A stretch of 64,000 nucleotides of DNA, from contig CP060294.1 in NCBI GenBank assembly GCA_014302835.1, positions 3,435,067 through 3,499,066 on the forward strand, read 5' to 3'. The notes under the pieces were generated by a model, which did not search any database, had not been told where the DNA came from, and saw only the letters and a list, made by a program, of their open reading frames with translations. Each line of letters opens with the position of its first letter. Position 1 is the first letter of the stretch. Shown here one piece after another: positions 34,904-43,668 of the stretch. A program made the translations under genes and the position numbers. Origin of the DNA: Pedobacter sp. PAMC26386. GTDB taxonomy: Bacteria; Bacteroidota; Bacteroidia; Sphingobacteriales; Sphingobacteriaceae.

Positions 34904-34921
34904 TTCACCTCATCGGTTTTC

Positions 34922-35404
34922 CTATTCAGGTCTGATTGTATATAACATCCAGATAGAGCAGGAATAATGCCCGGTATCACCAATAGGTTGGTCCAGTAAT
35001 TTAAAACCAAGTTTCTCATAAGCAGAAACCGCAGCAGCAAGCTCTGGCATAGATTCCAGATAAATATTTTTATACCCTAACTCTCCGGCTAAAGCAATAC
35101 ATTTTTGCATTAACATCTTCCCTAAACCCTTACCTCTATGCGCAGGAGCAAGATACATTTTCACCAACTCCACAGTGTCTTCCGGGAGCCCATTTGAAGG
35201 ATAAATCCCTACCCCACCAATAATTTCATCCTGTTCTACAGCAACGTAATACTTGCTGCCTGAAATCTGGAAGGATTCATATAGGCGATTGGTACTCTCA
35301 TCAAAATAAGCAGTACCAGGAATATTAAGACCAAACTCTTCTAAACTTCTTTTTATAATTACTGCAATTGCGGCGTTATCTTGCAGCTGGATTTCCCTTA
35401 CCAT
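34922..35404 (-). CDS. GNAT-family N-acetyltransferase
   Basis: Start taken at 35404 (MVREIQLQDNAAIAVII), 160 aa. The acetyl-CoA site is in KMYLAPAHRGKGLGKMLMQKCIALAGELG (R/Q-x-x-G-x-G/A motif as RGKGLG). Strands VAVEQDEIIGGVGIYP and helix AAVSAYEKLGFKLLDQP are typical. The acceptor is unknown. Single gene by position. Confidence 0.92.
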   Translation of the reverse strand: MVREIQLQDNAAIAVIIKRSLEEFGLNIPGTAYFDESTNRLYESFQISGSKYYVAVEQDEIIGGVGIYPSNGLPEDTVELVKMYLAPAHRGKGLGKMLMQKCIALAGELGYKNIYLESMPELAAAVSAYEKLGFKLLDQPIGDTGHYSCSIWMLYTIRPE

Positions 35405-35561
35405 TATACTCATAATGCACAATCTAGTAAAAACAGATTAAAAAATAAAAATGGTTCAAAAAATAAAAACCATTCTTTAAAACAATAGCAATCGGTCTGT
35501 GTTATAAATTATCTGAATAAATCTTAAATCATCATTATCAGTTATATACTATTAATAATTA

Positions 35562-36152
35562 ATGAAATATATCTTCATCACGCTTCTCTTGTTCTGTTCA
35601 GAAAAAATATTCTCTCAGTCAGCGACTTATAAGTTAACCAATAAGGAGGATGGAACTTCAGGCAGCATTTCTGTTAGAAAAACGGAAGATCAGGTGGAAG
35701 TAAATATACTCGCAAACTGGAACAATAAAGCCGGAACTTATGGGCAGTTCACTTCAAAAGGCGTCTTGGTAGATAATAAGTGTATACTGAAGGCAGATAA
35801 AAAATCACAATTGTGCAGAGTCGCGTTAACCTTCTCAAAAGATTCTTTGGAAGCTGATTTTCAGGATTGCGAAAACTACCAGCTTCCAAAAAACTTCTCT
35901 GGCATCTATACTAAAATCTCTGATAATGTAACCGGCGAATATATTGTGAGCGCTGACATTTGTTATTTCTACAGTAAACCCGATGAAAAATCCAGAAAGA
36001 AAGGCTTTGCCTATACGCCAGAGATCTTAAATATTGAAGAATTATTTGAAGATAGCTGGGGCTTCGCTACGTTTATGTCGGACGGAAAGCATCTTTTTGG
36101 CTATGTAAAATTGACAGACTTAAAATTCAAAAGAACCTATCTCTACGACTAG
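35562..36152 (+). CDS. Exported hypothetical protein, 196 aa
   Basis: Signal peptide MKYIFITLLLFCSEKIFSQS. The mature part is beta-rich (SGSISVRKTEDQVEVNILAN, LVDNKCILKADKKSQLCRV, ENYQLPKNFSGIYTKISDNV) and ends with an aromatic strand (FGYVKLTDLKFKRTYLYD). Cys residues occur as isolated pairs. I recognise no named family. It is convergent with the DUF3050 gene 14 nt away. Confidence 0.72.
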   Translation: MKYIFITLLLFCSEKIFSQSATYKLTNKEDGTSGSISVRKTEDQVEVNILANWNNKAGTYGQFTSKGVLVDNKCILKADKKSQLCRVALTFSKDSLEADFQDCENYQLPKNFSGIYTKISDNVTGEYIVSADICYFYSKPDEKSRKKGFAYTPEILNIEELFEDSWGFATFMSDGKHLFGYVKLTDLKFKRTYLYD

Positions 36153-36165
36153 CTATAAAAAAGGA

Positions 36166-36942
36166 TTATTTAGCCCCTGTAATTTCGTTATAAACACCGT
36201 TCCAAAGATTGATTCGCTGTTGCAGTGAAGCTACTGTCACTTCTTCTGCAGCTTTCCAGGCAATTTCATCATCTCCGCAAAGTTCAGCGGTCATTTCCAG
36301 TGCAAGATGGCTATGGTGATCTCCATCTACCTCAATGTGTCTGTCCAGATAATATTTAATCAGGGATAACTGGTCGGGGAATTTCTTATTCAGATCGCCT
36401 ACAATAGAAATAAACATGTGCGGAATCAGATCCTCTCTGCCAAAAGTAAAGGCAGCTGACTGCAAATGAGATTGCCTGCCGTCAATCACACCAAAAGTAA
36501 AGTCTACAAAAGAGCGCGCTTCTTCTGGTACACCAGCTACAATATAAGCCTCAGCAAGAGAACTATTCTCCTTTAAAGCGCCGATAAATTTATGGATTAC
36601 TGAAGTATCCGCACCACATTGATCCATTGCTTCCAGATACATCTCATAGTGACTTTTACGGATACCTCCTCCATCTACATCAGACTCTTCGCCGGCAACA
36701 ATTTCGTTGATCAGATATCTTGTATTTGCATTTCCTACCGGAAACCACGGGGTAGTTGTACAGGTAAGCCCAATTTGCAAAGATTTAAGCAATGACATGA
36801 AATCCCATACGGCATAAACATGGTATTGCATAAACACCTTAAGGTCATCCAGATTATTGATTACTGAATAAACTTTATGGTTGATAATCTCCTCTCTTAA
36901 AGGTTCGATTACCTGTTGTATTCTTGCGATGTGATGATTCAT
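36166..36942 (-). CDS. DUF3050 (heme-oxygenase-like fold) protein
   Basis: Start at 36942 (MNHHIARIQQVIEPLREEII), 258 aa. DUF3050 blocks are present: NHKVYSVINNLDDLKVFMQYHVYAVWDFMS, TTTPWFPVGNANTRYLINEI and a C-terminal HIEVDGDHHSHLALEMTAEL. The His and Glu residues in MQYHVYAVWD and DGDHHSHLA are placed as in iron-binding heme-oxygenase-like proteins. Whether it is an oxygenase is inference. Single gene by position. Confidence 0.88.
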   Translation of the reverse strand: MNHHIARIQQVIEPLREEIINHKVYSVINNLDDLKVFMQYHVYAVWDFMSLLKSLQIGLTCTTTPWFPVGNANTRYLINEIVAGEESDVDGGGIRKSHYEMYLEAMDQCGADTSVIHKFIGALKENSSLAEAYIVAGVPEEARSFVDFTFGVIDGRQSHLQSAAFTFGREDLIPHMFISIVGDLNKKFPDQLSLIKYYLDRHIEVDGDHHSHLALEMTAELCGDDEIAWKAAEEVTVASLQQRINLWNGVYNEITGAK

Positions 36943-37096
36943 TGCTGTTTTTATGTTATGATCTAGGCGCAAATGTAATTAGTAATCGATAGGTTTCTAC
37001 ACCTCCTGATTATTTTTTTTCTGATCATACAAAATATTTACGCTTCATCCAGAATCGACTCTGGCCTACCCTGAATTTAGGATAATTTTGTAATTA

Positions 37097-37858
37097 TTAT
37101 AGCATCCATAAACCATGTTCTCTAAAGAACTGATTCCTTCTTAATCCACGCAGTGCTTTAAAAATATCCTGGTGAGAAGAGACGTCGTAATGATGATCAC
37201 CCGGTAAAAATTTAAGTGTGAAATTTTTCTTTTCTAGTTTCTCCATTGGACGGGGGTCTTCCTTCTCTCCGTAAAAACAGAAAACAGGAACAGTGACGGC
37301 CTCAATTTCAGGCTGTACTTTATATTGCCTGTCATCGCCTGCTATATTCAGCAGATCGGAGGTATGGACCTTAAAATCTGATGTAGAATAAGGAGACATG
37401 AGTTCTAAGGCGACAACTTTACTTTTCATGGCTTCAGGTAAACGGTTATAGATAAAAGGGACTACATCTGCGCCAAAAGAGTAACCTACCAAATAAATTA
37501 CCCTGGTTTTATAAAGCGTAGAATATTTATAGATCAGTAAAGCGACATCGTCTGCAGTTTGCTGCGGTGTTTTACCACTCCAGAAGTAGCTTCTGGAATT
37601 AAAACCTATAGTATGAAATCCTTTTTCTGCAAAGCCAGTAGAGAGCTGATCTTCAAAATCCAACCAGCCTCCATCACCAGAAAATAACAAGAGTAATCTT
37701 TTAGACGACGGAATCGCACTCGGATAATTAATGACAGGGAGATTGAAATCATCGGTTTCTACACCATGATGATTAGTAGCCCTGGTCTTCATCAGAATTC
37801 CGCATCCAGAAAATAGAAAAATAGAGAGAAGGCATAGACCTCGTTGCCAATAATTCAT
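37097..37858 (-). CDS. AcvB/VirJ-like alpha/beta hydrolase (lipoprotein)
   Basis: 253 aa with lipoprotein signal LSIFLFSGCGILMKT. The core matches the VirJ/AcvB C-terminal domain: LLFSGDGGWLDFEDQLSTGF, YLVGYSFGADVVPFIYNRLP (nucleophile elbow GYSFG) and FLPGDHHYD near the C-terminus. Proteins of this group are described as lysyl-phosphatidylglycerol hydrolases in alphaproteobacteria. A periplasmic lipid-hydrolase role here is inference. It lies 118 nt downstream of the DUF763 gene on the same strand. Confidence 0.82.
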   Translation of the reverse strand: MNYWQRGLCLLSIFLFSGCGILMKTRATNHHGVETDDFNLPVINYPSAIPSSKRLLLLFSGDGGWLDFEDQLSTGFAEKGFHTIGFNSRSYFWSGKTPQQTADDVALLIYKYSTLYKTRVIYLVGYSFGADVVPFIYNRLPEAMKSKVVALELMSPYSTSDFKVHTSDLLNIAGDDRQYKVQPEIEAVTVPVFCFYGEKEDPRPMEKLEKKNFTLKFLPGDHHYDVSSHQDIFKALRGLRRNQFFREHGLWML

Positions 37859-37976
37859 TCAGCTTAAAAATATAATAAATTCGGTATATCAGTCCTATTT
37901 AGGACAACAATAGCCAATTAAAGTTTAATGTTCATTTAAAATTATTGTGACTCGTTTAAAGATAAAGAAATATTGT

Positions 37977-39179
37977 CTAAAACAGGTCTAATTGGCCTCC
38001 TTTTGGCAGTTTAGCATCGCCAAAAATCGTTTTCCCTCCAAACTTCCAGGAGTCACGGCGTTCTTTTTCAACCAGTTCCTCAAAATTGTTATTAGCTATA
38101 AAATCTTTTTCTGCCAGACGGGATAATTCTCCGAGTTTCTGAATAGCTTGCAATTTATCTGATCCCCCTATTTTAGCCTGATGAACTGCTTTGGTTAACA
38201 CGCTGATAGTTTCGTCATAAATTTTCAATGGCACTGGAAACGGATGTCCATCTTTTCCCCCATGCGCAAAAGCAAAACGTGCAGGATCTTTGAATCTGGA
38301 AGGAGTACCATAAATAACCTCACTGACTAACGCCATTGACTGTAAGGTTCGGGGCCCCATTCCCTGGAGTAAAAGTAATTCTTCAAAATCAGCGGGCTGT
38401 TTTTCATGTGTTAACCACAACATTGCACCAAGACGCTTCAGGTCAATATCTTTGGCTTTAACGTCATGATGTTTTGGTAAAATCAACTGCTGAACTTCTG
38501 CAATCATTCTTGAAGGATGTTCTGTAGTCATCGATAAAATAGATTGACGGGCAGGATGTGCGGCTTTGGCTACCATATTTAAAATTGTACCCTGGCTGGT
38601 TCCACAAATTGCGGTATGCGGATCGTCTACAAAAGAGTTCATTTCTGCCGAATGCCAATGGTAACGACGGGCTGTAGAACTTCCGTCCTGCAAACCTTGC
38701 TGGACAACGGTCCATAAGCCATCGGTATTAACGATGAAACTATGCATATACAATTGAAAGCCGTCTTGCACCGCAGTATTATCTACTTTTGCACTGAGTT
38801 TACTGCACCGCACCAGCTCTATACCATTCAATCCATTATGATCACTATAACAAAGGAGCTCCTGAGGGGTTTGAAGAGAGGATTTACCTTTTCCGCCACA
38901 AATATAAATACCTAATTCTTTAGAAAGTGGATTGATGGAGCTCTTCAAAGCACCCATCACAGAAGTGGTAATACCTGAGGAATGCCAGTCCATACCCATT
39001 ACCGCTCCCAGACTTTGGAACCAGAAAGGGTCACTCAGTCTGCGAAGTACTTCGGTAGTACCGTATTCAGCAATAATAGCTTCTGTAATAGCCAGCCCAA
39101 GACGTGACATACGCTCAGCAAGCCATTTTGGGATATGGCCATAATGTAGTGGTAAATCTGCTGTCCCTGACCTTTTCAT
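37977..39179 (-). CDS. DUF763 protein with helix-hairpin-helix motif
   Basis: 400 aa, starts MKRSGTADLPLHYGHIPKWL with the DUF763 N-terminal motif. Further family blocks: GAVMGMDWHSSGITTSVMGAL, YICGGKGKSSLQTP and FAFAHGGKDGHPFPVP. LLLLQGMGPRTLQSMALVSE is a helix-hairpin-helix that suggests DNA binding. DUF763 is widespread in archaea and some bacteria and its activity is unknown to me. It starts 8 nt after the HAD gene stop, which itself follows cydB by 10 nt, so it appears to belong to the cyd transcript. Confidence 0.88.
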   Translation of the reverse strand: MKRSGTADLPLHYGHIPKWLAERMSRLGLAITEAIIAEYGTTEVLRRLSDPFWFQSLGAVMGMDWHSSGITTSVMGALKSSINPLSKELGIYICGGKGKSSLQTPQELLCYSDHNGLNGIELVRCSKLSAKVDNTAVQDGFQLYMHSFIVNTDGLWTVVQQGLQDGSSTARRYHWHSAEMNSFVDDPHTAICGTSQGTILNMVAKAAHPARQSILSMTTEHPSRMIAEVQQLILPKHHDVKAKDIDLKRLGAMLWLTHEKQPADFEELLLLQGMGPRTLQSMALVSEVIYGTPSRFKDPARFAFAHGGKDGHPFPVPLKIYDETISVLTKAVHQAKIGGSDKLQAIQKLGELSRLAEKDFIANNNFEELVEKERRDSWKFGGKTIFGDAKLPKGGQLDLF

Positions 39180-39187
39180 CTGTTAAA

Positions 39188-39802
39188 TTATCCGAATTTA
39201 AACTGATCAATCCTTACCCAGTGCATCCCCGCAGCTTCAGCCGCTTGTGTTCCTGGATTACCATCTTCAAATACCAGGCATTTCGCAGGATTTACTCCTA
39301 ATAACTCTGCGGCTTTCAAAAACGGATCGGCAAAAGGTTTCCCTTTAGGTGTTTCTCCTGCACAGACCAGTACTTCTACGTATTCACTTACACCAATCAC
39401 ATCCAGTGTATGCTGAACCGCCCTGCGGTCACCGCCAGAAACTACGGCGATACGCACGCGGCCTGCATTGGCTTTCAAATGTTCTGTTACATAAGCAATT
39501 GGCAGGGCTTTACTGATATACTGTTCAAAATAAAGCTTAGCCTTTCTGGCTGTGAATTCTGCCGGGTCCATATCCGCCTGATAGCGAAGATTGAGTTCTT
39601 CAACTACATTAAAAATTGGCCAGCCGGCCAGTTCATCTATAATTGCCGGATCCATATCCACCTGATATTGCTTGGCTATGGCGACATAAGTCTCCGTATG
39701 TGCAGGCATATTGTCTGCAAGTGTACCATCACAATCATATAAAAATGCTTCGTAATCCCCCTCTGTTAATTTACTGAGTCTCGAAAAATTAGTCTCTCCC
39801 AT
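39188..39802 (-). CDS. HAD-family phosphatase (beta-phosphoglucomutase-like)
   Basis: 204 aa. Motif I FLYDCDGTLADNM with the nucleophile Asp and acid Asp, a helical cap, motif II in VVSGGDRR, motif III Lys in TPKGKPFADPF and motif IV ECxxFEDGN (CLVFEDGNPG). This is the order of subfamily IA HAD phosphatases and phosphoglucomutases. Substrate unknown. It starts 10 nt after cydB ends, so it is probably co-transcribed with the cytochrome bd genes. Confidence 0.92.
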   Translation of the reverse strand: MGETNFSRLSKLTEGDYEAFLYDCDGTLADNMPAHTETYVAIAKQYQVDMDPAIIDELAGWPIFNVVEELNLRYQADMDPAEFTARKAKLYFEQYISKALPIAYVTEHLKANAGRVRIAVVSGGDRRAVQHTLDVIGVSEYVEVLVCAGETPKGKPFADPFLKAAELLGVNPAKCLVFEDGNPGTQAAEAAGMHWVRIDQFKFG

Positions 39803-39812
39803 AAAAATGTAT

Positions 39813-40832
39813 TTAATGCGCTTCCCTGGTCCCCTTCTTTTGCTGGAAACTATAAATCAGGTAAACCAGCGCGGGAATAATAAAAATACTACCAATTAGC
39901 AGTGCGTAACCTAAAGTCTCTATTGTTCTGAATTGTCCCTGGTGGGTTAATAACGAAAGATTATCACCGCCTTTCAAGAGTATAATATCCGGGAAATGGC
40001 TGTAAGTGGCGGCAAAAAGGATCATGGTTACCTGAAAACCAGCCAGCAGACGCAGCATAATCGGTTTGTTTCTATTCAATAAGACAAAGGTAATAACCAG
40101 TGAAATAGTAGCCATGATCAATGCAATAATCCCCGGAACATCACTAAAAATCCAACGCAATAATGGAATACCTTCGGCATGTGCGGCTAAAAACACGAGT
40201 CCACCGGCTGCCATAACGATAAAAATTGTACGTCTTGCTTTACGTGTAAACAGTTGTCTGTCTGCTTCGTTTTCTGCCTCACCAATAATGAATACAGTAG
40301 CCAGATAAGCACAAATGGTCACAGTGAATATTCCTACACTGACAGAGAACCAGCTTAACCAGCTTAAGATGTAAGCTGAAACAAAGTCCTGTGCGTGTAA
40401 ATCAATCTGCCCTGAAACCGCACTTGCAGCAATAATTCCCAAAAAGAAAGGAGTTATCATACTTGAGATCACAAAGATTGGGGTATATATTTTTTGCATA
40501 TCATCTTTTACAGCATCGTAATTTCTGAAAACAAAAGCTGTTCCACGGGCAATAATCCCCATGAGCATACAGACCAGTGGAATGTGCAGGTAAATGGAAA
40601 CAGTCGTGTAGATTTTCGGGAAACCAACAAAAAGGATTACGATTACAATAATGAGCCACATGTGATTGGCTTCCCAAACCGGACCAATGGCTTCATACAT
40701 TTTTTTACGCATCCTTGGTCTGTTGGCCCGGGAAGTAAACAATTCGATAATTCCTGCACCAAAGTCAGCTCCTCCCAATAAGATATATAACAGAATGGCA
40801 GTCCACAGGAAAATTATTACTACGTATACCAT
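39813..40832 (-). CDS. cydB: Cytochrome bd oxidase subunit II
   Basis: 339 aa with about eight to nine membrane segments. It begins MVYVVIIFLWTAILLYILLGG and has GGADFGAGIIELF and EAIGPVWEANHMWLIIVIVILFVGFP, the conserved CydB segments near the quinol and heme region. The product, with CydA, reduces O2 to water using quinol without proton pumping. The stop of cydA lies 3 nt before its ATG. No small CydX-type frame was found after it. Confidence 0.95.
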   Translation of the reverse strand: MVYVVIIFLWTAILLYILLGGADFGAGIIELFTSRANRPRMRKKMYEAIGPVWEANHMWLIIVIVILFVGFPKIYTTVSIYLHIPLVCMLMGIIARGTAFVFRNYDAVKDDMQKIYTPIFVISSMITPFFLGIIAASAVSGQIDLHAQDFVSAYILSWLSWFSVSVGIFTVTICAYLATVFIIGEAENEADRQLFTRKARRTIFIVMAAGGLVFLAAHAEGIPLLRWIFSDVPGIIALIMATISLVITFVLLNRNKPIMLRLLAGFQVTMILFAATYSHFPDIILLKGGDNLSLLTHQGQFRTIETLGYALLIGSIFIIPALVYLIYSFQQKKGTREAH

Positions 40833-40835
40833 AAG

Positions 40836-42164
40836 CTACCGGGTGTTTTTATCGGATGAAGAATCATAAAGTTTATCGACCATCTTGATCTGACGAAATA
40901 ACAACAGACTCACAATAATGGCCAATGAAATATAAACAGCTGTAAACAAATAAAAAGAATAAGCAATTCCAGGCATCGGGGTTACGGCATCTGCGGTACG
41001 CATCACACCATAAATAATCCATGGCTGACGGCCTACCTCGGTTACTGTCCAGCCAGCTTCCAATGCAAGAAATCCCATTGGGGTAGCGATAACAAATAAT
41101 TTAAGCATCCATTTACTCTCAGCCCAGTTTTTCTTTTTAAGCAGGGCGATGAAATAAACAACTGCAATACCTAACATAGCCATGCCCAGACCAACCATAA
41201 TCTGGAAAGCATAATGTACAACTGCAACTGGCGGCTGATCTTTTTTAGGGATCTGATCTAATCCTTTAACCTCTGCATTAAAATCACCAGTAGCCATAAA
41301 ACTCAGGGCTTTGGGTATTTTTACTGCGTATTTGACGGTTTGTGCAGCAGTATCTGGGATTCCCCCGATGATTAATGCAGCTCCCTTTTCGGTATGAAAA
41401 TGAGCTTCCATAGCAGCTAGTTTTGCGGGCTGACGCTGCGCCACATCTTTCGCTGAAATATCACCGCTAATGGGTTGAAGACAGGCAGCTATTGTAGCGA
41501 AAATGGCAGCAATCTGAAAAGCTTTACGGTGAAAGTTTACATTTTTGCCTCTCAAAATCATTAGAGCATGAACACCTGCTACAGCAAAACCCGTAGAAAC
41601 AAAAGCAGCAACACACATGTGCAGGGCTTGTGAAAACCAGGCTTCGTTAAACATGGCTTTCATCGGATCTATATTCAAATATTGTCCGTTGACAAAATCA
41701 AAACCAGAAGGACTATTCATCCAGGCATTAGCGGCAACAACAAGGATACCTGACAGCAATCCACTGATACCTACAATTACACCGGTAAACCAATGAAACC
41801 ATGGATGAAAACGGTTCCATCCATACAGATAAAAGCCAAGAGCTATTGCTTCAATAAAAAAGGCGGTTCCTTCCAGTGAAAATGGCATCCCGAAAATGGG
41901 ACCCGCGTGTTCCATAAATTTGGGCCAGAGCAGTCCGAGTTCAAAAGACAATACGGTTCCTGAAACTGCACCGGTGGCAAAAAAAATAGCTACCCCTTTA
42001 CTCCATGCCTTAGTGACATCTAGATAGACTGCTTTTTTTCTTTTTAACCAGAAATAATGGGCAGTACACATGAAAAATGGCATCACCATTCCGATACAAG
42101 AGAAAACTATATGAAAGCCTAATGAAAAGGCCATTTGGAGTCGTGCGGCTAAGAAATCATCCAT
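40836..42164 (-). CDS. cydA: Cytochrome bd oxidase subunit I
   Basis: 442 aa with about nine membrane segments. It starts MDDFLAARLQMAFSLGFHIV, where the His near residue 18 is the heme ligand position, and shows FELGLLWPKFMEHAGPIFG with the conserved quinol/heme region and GRQPWIIYGVMRTADA near the C-terminus. The 442-aa length indicates a short Q-loop. Oxidises quinol and reduces O2. It sits downstream of the NDH-2 gene, with an apparent promoter of its own immediately before the ATG. Confidence 0.95.
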   Translation of the reverse strand: MDDFLAARLQMAFSLGFHIVFSCIGMVMPFFMCTAHYFWLKRKKAVYLDVTKAWSKGVAIFFATGAVSGTVLSFELGLLWPKFMEHAGPIFGMPFSLEGTAFFIEAIALGFYLYGWNRFHPWFHWFTGVIVGISGLLSGILVVAANAWMNSPSGFDFVNGQYLNIDPMKAMFNEAWFSQALHMCVAAFVSTGFAVAGVHALMILRGKNVNFHRKAFQIAAIFATIAACLQPISGDISAKDVAQRQPAKLAAMEAHFHTEKGAALIIGGIPDTAAQTVKYAVKIPKALSFMATGDFNAEVKGLDQIPKKDQPPVAVVHYAFQIMVGLGMAMLGIAVVYFIALLKKKNWAESKWMLKLFVIATPMGFLALEAGWTVTEVGRQPWIIYGVMRTADAVTPMPGIAYSFYLFTAVYISLAIIVSLLLFRQIKMVDKLYDSSSDKNTR

Positions 42165-42168
42165 GAAA

Positions 42169-42176
42169 CAAATGTA
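42169..42176 (-). promoter_or_regulatory. TACATTTG -7 box directly before cydA
   Basis: On the minus strand TACATTTG (exact TAnnTTTG) ends 4 nt before the cydA ATG. A start about 6-7 nt downstream would fall at or within the ATG and so predict a leaderless mRNA. A 23-bp dyad lies just upstream. Confidence 0.55.
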
Positions 42177-42179
42177 AGA

Positions 42180-42202
42180 TTTATGGCTTGTGAAGCCATA
42201 AA
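42180..42202. promoter_or_regulatory. Perfect dyad upstream of cydA
   Basis: TTTATGGCTT and AAGCCATAAA form exact 10-bp arms around GTG, in the -10 to -35 zone of the putative cydA promoter. It may bind a regulator of the oxidase genes. A terminator for the preceding NDH-2 gene is less likely because no T-run follows. Confidence 0.5.
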
Positions 42203-42243
42203 CCGGGGGTATTAAATTGCCTTATTATTGTAATATTAGCTGG

Positions 42244-43506
42244 TTATAAGTTCTTACTTGCCGGCCTGACGATCATTCTTAAAGATTGATCTTTTGTAAA
42301 GTAAGCAATCATCCAGTTATAGAGTGTTTTCATCCTGTTCCCAGAATTAATCAGCGAAATCAAATGGATAAACAGCCACATCACCCAGGCGATAAAGCCG
42401 TGGAAAAACAATTTAGGTTTTGGCAGGTCTGCAACCGCTTTGTTTCTACCGATAATAGCCATTGTCCCTTTGTCCACATAACTAAAGGGTTTCAAGCTTT
42501 CATTCTGTAAGCCTCGAATCATATTTTTACCTAGGTTATCTCCTTGCTGAAGTGCTACCTGTGCGAGTTGCGGATGCCCTTGCGGGAAAGCAGGGTCTGT
42601 TAGCTGAATACAGGTATCTCCTATAGCGTAAATATCCTGTTGGACATGATTGAATTCATCGACCTGAAGTCTTTTACCTCTTCCATATGCTTCCTGTGGC
42701 ATGCCTTTAAAAGTCATAGCAGTCACACCAGCCGCCCAAATCAGATTTTTAGCAGAGATGGTACTTCCATCAGCAAAATAAACAGTATCGTTCACAAAAT
42801 CTTTTACCATAACATTCAGCTTCACTTTCACCCCCATCTTTGTCAGGGTATCAAACGTATATTGCTGCGATTTTTCGCTCATTGGAGCAAGGACTGATTT
42901 CACACCGTCTACAAGATAAATTTCACCACCGGCACCTTTGAGTTCAGGATAGTCTTTGGAAAGAATTGTTCTTTTCATTTCGGCAAACATCCCAGAGATT
43001 TCCACTCCTGTAGGACCGCCACCGGCAACAACTACAGTCAGCAGTTTTTTACGTTCTGCGGGATCTTCTTCGCGGGAGGCTTCTTCCAACCGTTCTAATA
43101 AAGTATTCCGCATTTGCAGCGCATCAGAAACCGTTTTCATCGGGATAGCGTACTTTTCTACATTTTCCATTCCAAAGTAATTGGTCTCGCAGCCAGTGGC
43201 AAAAACAAGGTAGTCGTAACTGACCTCCCCTGTAGAAAGAATTACTTTCTTTTGTTCCGGTATAACCTCTTCCAGTTCTCCAAGTCTGAACATCACATTT
43301 TTCTTTCCTCTGAAAAGTTTCCGGAAAGGGTAAGTAATGTTGGAAGTTTCCAGATAGCCGGTAGCGACCTGATAAAGCAGTGGAGGGAAGAAGTTATAAT
43401 TATTTTTATCTACAAGAACAACATCGAATGACTCATGACCAGCAAGTTTTTTAGCCAGATTCACGCCCGCAAATCCACCACCTATAATGACAACTTTTTT
43501 TTGCAT
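42244..43506 (-). CDS. ndh: Type II NADH dehydrogenase (NDH-2)
   Basis: 420 aa. FAD-binding motif KVVIIGGGFAGVNLAKKLAG, NADH-binding motif VVAGGGPTGVEISGMFAE, and a C-terminal ATh-type region (YAIGDTC, QVALQQGDNLGKNMIRGL). A C-terminal amphipathic/hydrophobic segment (FHGFIAWVMWLFIHLISLIN) anchors it to the membrane. It passes electrons from NADH to quinone without pumping protons. Located directly upstream of cydAB, giving a short, non-pumping chain NADH to NDH-2 to quinol to cytochrome bd. Confidence 0.95.
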   Translation of the reverse strand: MQKKVVIIGGGFAGVNLAKKLAGHESFDVVLVDKNNYNFFPPLLYQVATGYLETSNITYPFRKLFRGKKNVMFRLGELEEVIPEQKKVILSTGEVSYDYLVFATGCETNYFGMENVEKYAIPMKTVSDALQMRNTLLERLEEASREEDPAERKKLLTVVVAGGGPTGVEISGMFAEMKRTILSKDYPELKGAGGEIYLVDGVKSVLAPMSEKSQQYTFDTLTKMGVKVKLNVMVKDFVNDTVYFADGSTISAKNLIWAAGVTAMTFKGMPQEAYGRGKRLQVDEFNHVQQDIYAIGDTCIQLTDPAFPQGHPQLAQVALQQGDNLGKNMIRGLQNESLKPFSYVDKGTMAIIGRNKAVADLPKPKLFFHGFIAWVMWLFIHLISLINSGNRMKTLYNWMIAYFTKDQSLRMIVRPASKNL

Positions 43507-43628
43507 ATGATTCAGATTTAAAATATTAGATCAATTCTAAACAATTTCACTTACTAGCCTTAAAACAACAATAAACGTGCTATGTTTTAGAAAACAGAAT
43601 TATATTTTGTATGGTGAAGGTCAAATAA

Positions 43629-43668
43629 ATCGGTAACTTACCTAAGTTCTGAACCGATTTAATTTTTT
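43629..43668 (+). promoter_or_regulatory. Hairpin and T-rich tract directly before the GH27 gene
   Basis: AAATCGGT (outer arm) with ACCGATTT encloses AACTT/AAGTT and is followed by TAATTTTTT immediately before the ATG at 43669. The layout looks like an attenuator or a hairpin controlling translation. The 162-nt gap upstream holds no gene. Confidence 0.4.
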
